From Arsukibacterium sp. MJ3 (lineage in GTDB: Bacteria; Pseudomonadota; Gammaproteobacteria; Enterobacterales; Alteromonadaceae), in contig NZ_LAHP01000003.1 of NCBI RefSeq assembly GCF_000987765.1, positions 1-64,000 on the forward strand: DNA of 64,000 nt, given 5' to 3'. Of this stretch, positions 57,967 to 64,000 are shown piece by piece. The number at the start of each line of letters is the position of its first letter. Position 1 is the first letter of the stretch. Below the pieces are notes generated by a model, which did not search any database, was not told the DNA's origin, and saw only the letters and a program-made list of their open reading frames with translations. The position numbers were made by a program, and so were the translations under genes.

Positions 57967-58455
57967 TTAGAGGCCATCCAGCAGATCGGCATAATCTGCC
58001 TCTGCCATGGCGTCCATGGTGAAGTTACGACCATTAACAGACAACGGCGTGGCGTCTTCTTCCTGCGCAAAAGCAGTGCGGGAATAACTTAAAAACGACA
58101 CTGTTGCTACTTCAACCGTAATATTTACCTGGCCTGCAGCTGAAAGTTCACCGTCAGTAACCGTAATAGCAAAACTATCACTGCCGGTAAATTCTGCAGA
58201 TGGGGTATAGGTAAAATTACCATCTGCCGACAGCGTTACACTGCCGTTAGCCGGCTGTGCGTTAAGGGCAAACGTAAGACGGTCACCATCGATGTCTTGT
58301 GCTGCGACTTTGTCTGTAATAGCGACATCGGTCTCGGTAACAAAGCTATTGACACCGATTAGTGGTGGGCTGTTTAACTTTGTATCTGAATTACACCCTG
58401 TGAGCACAGCGGCACACAACAGTGTTACGGCTAAACTATATTTATTCGTTTTCAT
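57967..58455 (-). CDS. Small lipoprotein with a cadherin/Ig-like domain
   Basis: The 162-residue protein has a lipobox (VLTGC) and then one Ig/cadherin-like domain at about 30-115. It contains AQDIDGDRLTFALNAQPANG and PSAEFTGSDSFAITVTDG, typical of bacterial Ig-like tandem-95 repeats. The last 45 residues are acidic and end AEADYADLLDGL. It follows the DUF4331 gene by ten bases. It may anchor or present a partner protein at the outer membrane. Confidence 0.8.
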   Translation of the reverse strand: MKTNKYSLAVTLLCAAVLTGCNSDTKLNSPPLIGVNSFVTETDVAITDKVAAQDIDGDRLTFALNAQPANGSVTLSADGNFTYTPSAEFTGSDSFAITVTDGELSAAGQVNITVEVATVSFLSYSRTAFAQEEDATPLSVNGRNFTMDAMAEADYADLLDGL

Positions 58456-58465
58456 TATTTACTCC

Positions 58466-60049
58466 TTAGTTGGGTGAGCCGGCCAGCGGCGTTAGCAAGT
58501 AAGGAAAGCTGCTATCAAACATAGCGGCATTTATTGGTGCGCCATCAGTAAAGGGGACATTACCTACCGGGGCATCTTCTGGCAAACAATAGCCCAGATT
58601 GGTTGGTGTGCCGTTCACCGGAATGTCATGACACAGCGCGCCCATTACTACCCGTAACGCAATATCAACGACATCATCACCAGGCCGGCGACCGTTAGGG
58701 AAACCTGCTAAGTCATTACCGGCGACACCAAAGGCAGACTGCATCGCCGCAGGCTTAGCCGCTATCGCGGTGTTTAAGCGCAACATTTCTGAAGGAGTAA
58801 CGGTAGCCTGTTGATTTACACCCTCAACACCGGTTAAAAAGGCATTAACCAGGTCAAGGCGTGGAAAGTTAGACGGTGCTAAATCTTCAATATTGGTTCC
58901 CAACGTAGTATTTACCGCGTCTTTAAACAGAATATTCAACAATGCCGGTAAGCTTGGGTGTGTAACGTAATCAGCAAACTGACCATCATCAGCCGGCTTA
59001 CTGCTATTAAATTTATCTTTGTCGGCCAAACCAATAACCAGTTCGTTTACCAGTGGGTTACTTAAGCGTGATACCTGAACTAAAGCACCGCCGTTAACTT
59101 CTGGACGTGCAAAGGTTGCATTCGGGTTTAAAATGCGTGCTTGCGGTAAACTGGCTGTAGTCCAGGCACCAATTACGCCATTACCGCCACCAACCACACA
59201 GCTCTTCGGCACTTCAATAGCCAAGGTAGTAACATTTTTATCCGCTAAGTCATCGTTAGCATTGCTTTGGGTAATGCCGCCAGGAAAGCCACCGCCGTCG
59301 CCTGCGCCTGCTGCGCTGTCACCTTCTACCGGCACATAATTAACTAAATCGAAGGTTTCACCCAGGTTAACAACAAAAGAGTCCTTACGCTGGCCTACAA
59401 AAATTCGTGCCATCGCGTCGCAACCTGGCAGGGTAACATCATAGGCATACTGATCTGCGTAAGCCTGATAAGCAGCACTGTTGCTAAACGTTTTATTTCC
59501 AACATAATCATATGGCTTAGTGAATTGCATTGCACCATCCGGTGGGCTTAGCATCGTACCACCGCTACCCGAGTCCACTTCTACTGTGTAGTTTTCGATA
59601 AAATTAAGTGAAGCCGAATTACCCGCCGCCACACCACCAACATTTTTAAGTGGTACCGCCACCATTTTCTGGTTACCCGCAGGTCCGATGGGCAACTTCA
59701 CACCAGCACCATCATTGGCTAAGGTATTTTTAAAACGAAAGTTAAAGCTCATATTGGACATGGCATCGCCATCATTATCAATATGTATGCTGTACACTGC
59801 CGCCGGATCCAGCGCAAAATAATTTGGCCCACCGTAAGCGTCTTGCAGTGGAATGTAGTTTGCAATAACCGTGACATAGCCTTCACGTCCGGTTTCATAG
59901 CTGTTAAACAAGTAAAAATCGGTTGCATCGACTGTTGGTGCGCGGGTAATGCTTGGCGCTTCACGATGGCTTGACGCCTGCGCATTACTTAGCAGGGTTA
60001 TTGCGCTGATTGCCGCGGTTACGGCAAGAAAGGTTGCTGTACGTTTCAT
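58466..60049 (-). CDS. Exported DUF4331 protein
   Basis: The 527-residue protein has a signal peptide ending at AQA-SSHREAP. SSHREAPSIT and VDATDFYLFNSYE are the standard N-terminal signature of DUF4331 proteins, whose function is not known. The middle has MARIFVGQRKDSFVVNLGETFDLV, written here as ARIFVGQRKDSFVVNLG. It has its own upstream bipartite motif like that of the sigma gene, and a terminator separates it from the anti-sigma gene. AAAGGA precedes the ATG. It is probably the main target of the sigma factor. Confidence 0.85.
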   Translation of the reverse strand: MKRTATFLAVTAAISAITLLSNAQASSHREAPSITRAPTVDATDFYLFNSYETGREGYVTVIANYIPLQDAYGGPNYFALDPAAVYSIHIDNDGDAMSNMSFNFRFKNTLANDGAGVKLPIGPAGNQKMVAVPLKNVGGVAAGNSASLNFIENYTVEVDSGSGGTMLSPPDGAMQFTKPYDYVGNKTFSNSAAYQAYADQYAYDVTLPGCDAMARIFVGQRKDSFVVNLGETFDLVNYVPVEGDSAAGAGDGGGFPGGITQSNANDDLADKNVTTLAIEVPKSCVVGGGNGVIGAWTTASLPQARILNPNATFARPEVNGGALVQVSRLSNPLVNELVIGLADKDKFNSSKPADDGQFADYVTHPSLPALLNILFKDAVNTTLGTNIEDLAPSNFPRLDLVNAFLTGVEGVNQQATVTPSEMLRLNTAIAAKPAAMQSAFGVAGNDLAGFPNGRRPGDDVVDIALRVVMGALCHDIPVNGTPTNLGYCLPEDAPVGNVPFTDGAPINAAMFDSSFPYLLTPLAGSPN

Positions 60050-60086
60050 ATTATGTTTGTCCTTTAGATTAAATTGCGACCTAGAA

Positions 60087-60112
60087 ACGACTGACTTACT
60101 AAACTAGATGCA
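60087..60112 (-). promoter_or_regulatory. Putative ECF promoter of the DUF4331 gene
   Basis: On the minus strand TGCATCTA, 14 bases and TCGT are found. The last base of TCGT is 37 bases from the ATG. The same motif with the same spacing stands before the sigma gene. It lies just downstream of the terminator that follows the anti-sigma gene, which is where a promoter is needed. Confidence 0.6.
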
Positions 60113-60125
60113 GTAAATGAAAAAT

Positions 60126-60159
60126 AAATGAATAAACCGTTAAAACGGTTTATTCATTT
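60126..60159 (-). terminator. Hairpin between the anti-sigma and DUF4331 genes
   Basis: AAATGAATAAACCGTT and its complement form a perfect 16-bp stem with a 2-base loop. The tail on the minus strand (ATTTATTTTTCA-like) is moderately T-rich. It should reduce read-through from the sigma operon into DUF4331. Confidence 0.62.
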
Positions 60160-60161
60160 CC

Positions 60162-60842
60162 TTACAACGTGATAATTTCAGCGGTAAACAACACCGGCCC
60201 GCTGGGTGCGCCGGTTATTGAACCGCCAAGCGGTTCAAAGCTGACTGCCAGAGCAGCGATAGCTATACCCTGCGCAGCATCAGGCCAGTCTAACGTTTTC
60301 TCGCCTTGTTGTGGTAATAGGCCTAACGATATCGGCGCTGCTCCGCTTGCCGGGAGCATCCATAACTCATAGTCGTTACGTTGCTCTGCTCCCACCGCCG
60401 CAGTCGCTTTTACTGTGAACTTTTGCTGTGCTTTACTAACCAACCACCAAGCTTTGGCCTCACTCGTTTGAATAACCGCTATATCTTGAGGCGGCAAACT
60501 GCCAAGCATTGGCCTAAGCATAACTACCGCCAACATTAGTGTAGCAGCCAGTGCCAAACCCACCCATAACGGTCTTATTGCCGCACGCTGTGGTTTAACA
60601 AAAGAGGCATTTTTCCATCCCAAACGCTGTTGAATTCGCTGCCAAAGCTGCGAGTTCGGCATGGTTTCTGGCAAGCTTTCTGCCAGTGGGTTTAAATGCT
60701 GCTCCCAGCGCCATAACGTTTGGCGCACCACTGGTTTGGCCATAATAAGCTGTTGAAAACGCCGCCTTGCTGCACCGCGCATTGCGCCCAAAATAAAGTC
60801 AACGGCAAGGGCATCGAGTAATTTCTGATCTTGATACTTCAT
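60162..60842 (-). CDS. Anti-sigma factor, RskA-like
   Basis: The 226-residue protein has a cytoplasmic N-terminal region (1-88), one membrane helix (91-110, PLWVGLALAATLMLAVVMLR) and a periplasmic domain with YELWMLPASGAAPISLGLLP, typical of the RskA C-terminal family. There is no cysteine in the N-terminal region, so it is not a zinc-type (ZAS) anti-sigma factor. It is coupled to the sigma gene by an ATGA overlap. It probably holds the sigma factor at the membrane until a periplasmic signal leads to its proteolysis; the signal is unknown. Confidence 0.85.
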   Translation of the reverse strand: MKYQDQKLLDALAVDFILGAMRGAARRRFQQLIMAKPVVRQTLWRWEQHLNPLAESLPETMPNSQLWQRIQQRLGWKNASFVKPQRAAIRPLWVGLALAATLMLAVVMLRPMLGSLPPQDIAVIQTSEAKAWWLVSKAQQKFTVKATAAVGAEQRNDYELWMLPASGAAPISLGLLPQQGEKTLDWPDAAQGIAIAALAVSFEPLGGSITGAPSGPVLFTAEIITL

Positions 60843-61393
60843 GCTTCAAGGCACCTTTTAAGTTGAGTTAAACCGCGTCGGATCCAGCTTTTAACTGAGC
60901 CAAGTGGCGAACCAGTGTGTTGGGTAATTTCCTGATGGCTTAGTCCGTTAAAGTAAGCCAGCTGAATAGATTGTCGATGCTCATCGGTCAGCCCTTGCAT
61001 ACAATCGTCCAGCTTAACTTTTTCCCGAACCAAGCCTATTACCTCCCCCGGCTGGACCTCAAAAGCTTTTTCATCCGCTAACTCATCGCTTATGTCTAAA
61101 TGTTCGGCCTTAACCCGGCGAGACTTCAACAGGTCTAACGCCCGATAGCGAGTGATACTGATCATCCAGCTCATGACACTGCCTTTTTCGGCATGATAAT
61201 CAGCCGCGTTATGCCAAATACGAACATACGCATCCTGCAATACATCTTCTGCCCAATCATTGCGCCGCAGCAAATGCAAACTTATTGAAAACAATTTACC
61301 TGAAGTTGCTTGGTATAATTGCTCGAACGCCTGCTTGTTGCCTTGTGCCGTGGCGTAAAGCCAGTGCAGCAATTGTTGCTGTGATTGCTCCAT
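60839..61393 (-). CDS. ECF-family RNA polymerase sigma factor
   Basis: The 184-residue sigma factor has region 2 at about 22-92 (AEDVLQDAYVRIWHNAADY and MSWMISITRYRALDLLKSRR) and region 4 at 125-180 (SIQLAYFNGLSHQEITQ and SVKSWIRRGLTQLKR). It is paired with an RskA-like anti-sigma factor, as the SigK type is in actinobacteria. The ATG follows AAGGAACATT. A bipartite motif upstream is repeated before the DUF4331 gene, which suggests autoregulation. It is the head of the cluster that runs to the TonB receptor. Confidence 0.92.
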   Translation of the reverse strand: MEQSQQQLLHWLYATAQGNKQAFEQLYQATSGKLFSISLHLLRRNDWAEDVLQDAYVRIWHNAADYHAEKGSVMSWMISITRYRALDLLKSRRVKAEHLDISDELADEKAFEVQPGEVIGLVREKVKLDDCMQGLTDEHRQSIQLAYFNGLSHQEITQHTGSPLGSVKSWIRRGLTQLKRCLEA

Positions 61394-61428
61394 AATGTTC
61401 CTTGTTTAGTTACCACTAAGTAATAATT

Positions 61429-61454
61429 ACGAGTTAGCATTAAAATTAGATGCA
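61429..61454 (-). promoter_or_regulatory. Putative autoregulated ECF promoter of the sigma gene
   Basis: TGCATCTA, 14 bases and TCGT on the minus strand, with the final T 35 bases from the start codon. Both the half-sites and the spacing equal those before the DUF4331 gene. GCATC at -35 and a CGT core at -10 suit ECF-type promoters. Confidence 0.6.
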
Positions 61455-61481
61455 CTCTTTGGCGTATTAAATCGACATTCT

Positions 61482-61583
61482 TGCTTCTTTAGAAACGATC
61501 AGCTGTTATCAGTCTCCATTTTTCTGCTGCTCTCGTATGCTTGTGTTAATGGCTAAACCATAACAGCTAATCTGAGAAATTTA
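61482..61583 (+). repeat. Leader duplication, distal copy
   Basis: This 102-base segment matches the segment exactly 170 bases downstream with 13 mismatches and no gaps (87%). It ends GAGAAATTTAAG where the proximal copy has GAGAAATTTATG, the start codon of the next gene. It has no gene of its own. It fills most of the 359-base interval between the sigma gene and the glutathione-synthase-like gene. Confidence 0.85.
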
Positions 61584-61651
61584 AGTTCTACACCGCACAT
61601 AGTTCCCAAGATTAACAACAGCAAGAGCATAGAGTAATTCCTGATACTTCA

Positions 61652-61753
61652 TGCTTCTTTTATAACGATAAGCTATCATCAGCTTCCATATATCTGCTGC
61701 TCTCGTATGCTTGTGTTACTGGCTAAACCATAGCAACTAATCTGAGAAATTTA
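61652..61753 (+). repeat. Leader duplication, proximal copy
   Basis: This is the second copy of the 102-base segment, ending at the first base of the start codon of the downstream gene. A 30-base block around CTGCTGCTCTCGTATGCTTG is identical in both copies, so it may be a functional leader element or the promoter. Confidence 0.85.
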
Positions 61754-62802
61754 TGCGTATTTGTTTTTTGATGTATCCGTGGGAAAAAGTAATGCCCGAC
61801 GGCGACAGTACCATCCGGATGATCCATGAAGCAGTAAGCCGCGGTCACAGCGTAGCGATTACCCATGCCAACAATCTGACAGTTCGAGATAGCATTGCTC
61901 AGGCATTCTGTAAAGTGGTGGTAAAAGGTCAGAAAATCTCTAATAATATCGCCAGCTTTTATCAAAAAGTTGAATTTAATCAACAGAAATTACCGCTGGC
62001 AGCTTTTGATGCAATCTTTATTCGGTTGAACCCACCGCTCGACCCGATAGTGTTGAATTTTCTGGATTCAGTGCGCGAAGATACCTTTATTATGAATGAC
62101 TTAGATGGCATTCGCATTGCAAACAATAAAATGTATACCGCATCACTGCACGATCCTGCTAATGAGTTTATTCCGGTTACTCATGTTTCTAAAAATAAAG
62201 ACTACCTGGCGCGGGTGCTGGCTGAATCCCCTAACGATAAAATGATCTTAAAACCGTTAAACGGCTATGGCGGTAAGGGCGTTATCATTATGGAAAAATC
62301 GGCTGTACAAAGTGCCCGTTCTTTACTGGATTTTTATATTGGCGATGGTGACAAAGGCAATTACGTTATTTTGCAAGAGTATGTTGAGGGCGCAGAACAA
62401 GGCGACATCAGAATTTTAATGCTTAATGGTAAGCCAATTGGGGCAATGCGCCGTATTCCACCGGCAGATGATATGCGCTCAAACGTGCATGCTGGCGGCT
62501 CTGTGGTTAAGCATCAGTTGAGTGAACAAGAGAAAAAACTGTGCTCCCATATCGGCCCGCGACTGGCACGTGACGGCTTATTTTTTGCTGGTATCGACGT
62601 TATAAACGGTAAACTAATTGAAGTTAATGTAATGAGCCCTGGTGGGATCGCCAGAATAAACCGGCTGAACAAGGTGCGTCTTCAAGAAAAGGTTATTGAT
62701 TTTATTGAAGATATTATTTCAAGCAAACAAAATATCTCGCCACGTAAACATGTATTTCAACCTTTGCTGGCTGCAGCAGAACAACAAATTGATGCTAAGT
62801 AA
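61753..62802 (+). CDS. gshB: Glutathione-synthase-like ATP-grasp ligase
   Basis: The 349-residue ATP-grasp protein aligns by eye along its length with glutathione synthetase, which joins glycine to gamma-glutamylcysteine. Similar segments are MRICFLMYPWEKVMPDGDST, IFIRLNPPLD, MILKPLNGYGGKGV, RRIPPADDMRSNVHAGG and LIEVNVMSPGGI. The last two match the E. coli RIPQGGETRGNLAAGG and EINVTSPTCI. It is 33 residues longer than E. coli GshB and differs around the substrate site. A paralogue with a different substrate cannot be ruled out. Its leader has been duplicated upstream. Confidence 0.75.
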   Translation: MRICFLMYPWEKVMPDGDSTIRMIHEAVSRGHSVAITHANNLTVRDSIAQAFCKVVVKGQKISNNIASFYQKVEFNQQKLPLAAFDAIFIRLNPPLDPIVLNFLDSVREDTFIMNDLDGIRIANNKMYTASLHDPANEFIPVTHVSKNKDYLARVLAESPNDKMILKPLNGYGGKGVIIMEKSAVQSARSLLDFYIGDGDKGNYVILQEYVEGAEQGDIRILMLNGKPIGAMRRIPPADDMRSNVHAGGSVVKHQLSEQEKKLCSHIGPRLARDGLFFAGIDVINGKLIEVNVMSPGGIARINRLNKVRLQEKVIDFIEDIISSKQNISPRKHVFQPLLAAAEQQIDAK

Positions 62803-62888
62803 AAAAATTTATCGTTAAACACAAAATTATTCACTGTTGTATCCGTTGAAAAAACGGTAAATAGGCAAAAATAACCGAGGTATTGTCT

Positions 62889-63071
62889 ATGTTAGAAACC
62901 GTAAGCCCCGAGTTTGAAGCTGAAGATCTTGCCACTGATATTGAGCTGCGTAAAGAAGTTGGCAAAGACAGTAAAGCAAAACAAAAGTACGAAGCACGTC
63001 GGCGCATTGACGATTTACTCGAGCAAAAGCGGCTACGTCAGCTATTAGATGATTGGGAAGTGGAAGACTGA
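62889..63071 (+). CDS. Small PA3496/DUF3545-like protein
   Basis: The 60-residue acidic and basic protein, starting MLETVSPEFEAEDL, has KYEARRRIDDLLEQKRLRQLL and ends in DDWEVED. This RRxIDDLLExRRLRxxLxD pattern occurs in the short PA3496/DUF3545-type proteins of gammaproteobacteria. Their role is poorly known. ATG 62889 is chosen because GAGG lies eight bases upstream, while an earlier TTG is too close to it. It stands between the ATP-grasp gene and folE. Confidence 0.75.
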   Translation: MLETVSPEFEAEDLATDIELRKEVGKDSKAKQKYEARRRIDDLLEQKRLRQLLDDWEVED

Positions 63072-63118
63072 ACGACCGGCTTATTACGCTAATAGTAAGA
63101 ACGCGATAAAAAACCAAC

Positions 63119-63144
63119 AAAAAAGGTGCATTAGCACCTTTTTT
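63119..63144. terminator. Terminator between the small protein gene and folE
   Basis: AAAAAAGGTGC and its complement form an 11-bp stem with an ATTA loop; A and T tracts lie on both sides, fitting convergent transcription. Confidence 0.82.
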
Positions 63145-63190
63145 ATGTTTCAAAACATTACACTACTGCTAACTAAACCGCTTTTCTGGT

Positions 63191-63835
63191 TTAATAACGC
63201 GCCAAAAACTCCGCACGGGTTCGGCCGTCATCTTTAAAGATACCACCAAGTGCTGTGGTCTGAGTTTTAGAATTCATATCCATTACCCCGCGCGATTTAA
63301 CACAGTAGTGCACCGCATCCATGGTCACTGCCACATCTTTAGTTTGCAGCAACGTTTGCAACGCCAATAAAATCTGCTGGGTTAGACGTTCCTGCACTTG
63401 TGGGCGCTGCGCAAAAAAGCGCACAATACGATTAATTTTTGATAAACCGATAATTTTACCCTGTGGAATATACGCCACCGTCGCACTGCCATCTATGGTA
63501 ACAAAATGATGCTCGCAAGTACTGGTAAAGCTAATATCCTTAACCTTAACCATTTCCCGCACCTGCATTTTGTTATCAATCAGGGCGATTTTTGGAAAGT
63601 TACTGTAATTAAGGCCGCTAAAAACTTCATCGACATACATTTTAGCAATGCGATGCGGCGTTTCACTTAAACTATCGTCAGTTAAATCCAGGCCAAGGGT
63701 ACTAATAACCTCAGTCATTAATTTAGAAATTTTCTGATACTTTTCATCTCTGGACAAGCCATTGTCCAACATGGGTGTTTCAAGCCCTTGTGCTTCAAGA
63801 GCACTACGCACTAAAACGGCTTCATCTGGCAACAT
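63191..63835 (-). CDS. folE: GTP cyclohydrolase I
   Basis: FolE converts GTP to dihydroneopterin triphosphate, the first step in folate synthesis. The 214-residue protein has [20 protein letters not shown], the zinc and active-site [33 protein letters not shown] and the second zinc cysteine in [10 protein letters not shown]. Length fits the 222-residue E. coli form. The N-terminus ([19 protein letters not shown]) resembles homologues in Shewanella. No strong ribosome binding site is seen before the ATG. Confidence 0.96.
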   Translation of the reverse strand: MLPDEAVLVRSALEAQGLETPMLDNGLSRDEKYQKISKLMTEVISTLGLDLTDDSLSETPHRIAKMYVDEVFSGLNYSNFPKIALIDNKMQVREMVKVKDISFTSTCEHHFVTIDGSATVAYIPQGKIIGLSKINRIVRFFAQRPQVQERLTQQILLALQTLLQTKDVAVTMDAVHYCVKSRGVMDMNSKTQTTALGGIFKDDGRTRAEFLARY

Positions 63836-63948
63836 ACTTTAAATCCAACTAAATGCTTTGTGATGCTTTTACGGCACAACAAAACCAATAGTTTAGTAAT
63901 TAACTTAATTTTCTGCGAAAGCGCCGACAGTAATCGCTTTAGAAAGTG

Positions 63949-64000
63949 CTACTGCACCCTCGCCAGTGATTCCAGCAGCTCGCGTGGCTCTACTTCCAAG
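63949..64000 (-). CDS. C-terminal end of an unidentified gene
   Basis: On the minus strand the last 16 codons read LEVEPRELLESLARVQ and then TAG, directly before folE and in the same direction. The helical acidic pattern looks like a true protein end, but the gene continues outside the window and cannot be named. Confidence 0.35.
   Translation of the reverse strand, partial: LEVEPRELLESLARVQ

Overview
The window looks like a chromosomal segment of an aquatic gammaproteobacterium of the Alteromonadales/Chromatiaceae type (Rheinheimera, Arsukibacterium or Alishewanella-like). The evidence is a backbone of moderate G+C (43% in a hand-counted 60-base sample at 25201) and conserved gene orders: rppH-ptsP-tauE-lgt-thyA, rppH/mutH divergence, dnaQ/rnhA divergence, a tRNA-Asp array, and a TIGR03503-type gene behind dnaQ. 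The genus is an inference.

Left end (1-9547): an accessory region. The end of an IS21-family element, with four 20-bp units at an exact 23-bp period, has cut off an IS256-family transposase gene. A HigB/HigA-type toxin-antitoxin pair follows, then a scrap of a P4-type tyrosine integrase. Next comes an eight-gene Mrp (multisubunit Na+/H+ antiporter) operon in the order E-F-G-(A'B fusion)-C-D-D-D. The operon is far richer in G+C than the backbone (72% in a sample at 5881) and stops against the C-terminal scrap of a DUF945-like gene. This is best read as horizontally acquired salt and alkali tolerance DNA.

9551-26056: three tandem FlgO-domain lipoproteins, the rppH-ptsP-tauE-lgt-thyA operon, mutH, an amino-acid-binding-like lipoprotein, a sterol-desaturase-family protein, cysB, a coiled-coil membrane protein, topA and astB. 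The rppH/mutH intergenic region carries two perfect, inverted DnaA boxes. E. coli has its DnaA-reactivating site DARS2 at this same locus.

26152-50646: a 1763-residue Ig-repeat lipoprotein built from a threefold triplet, a DAACS symporter, sohB, a VolA/Pla-1-like lipase, yciK, an H-NS-like protein, manB-manC (GDP-mannose), can, purU, trmO, a kelch protein and proS. A TauE/rhodanese/YeeE-YedE sulfur-import cluster, a GAF sensor kinase and three tRNA-Asp genes complete this part.

50755-64000: TIGR03503 protein, dnaQ, rnhA, a 111-nt imperfect palindrome and a periplasmic glutathione peroxidase. Then comes the most interesting locus: an ECF sigma/anti-sigma pair driving a DUF4331 protein, an Ig-like lipoprotein, a TPR protein, an exported HupE-ectodomain-like protein and a TonB-dependent receptor. 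The sigma gene and the DUF4331 gene share a bipartite motif (TGCATCTA-N14-TCGT) at nearly the same distance from their start codons, which looks like an autoregulated ECF promoter. Two hairpin terminators divide the locus into three expression blocks. A glutathione-synthase-like gene with a 102-bp duplicated leader, a PA3496-family small protein and folE close the window.
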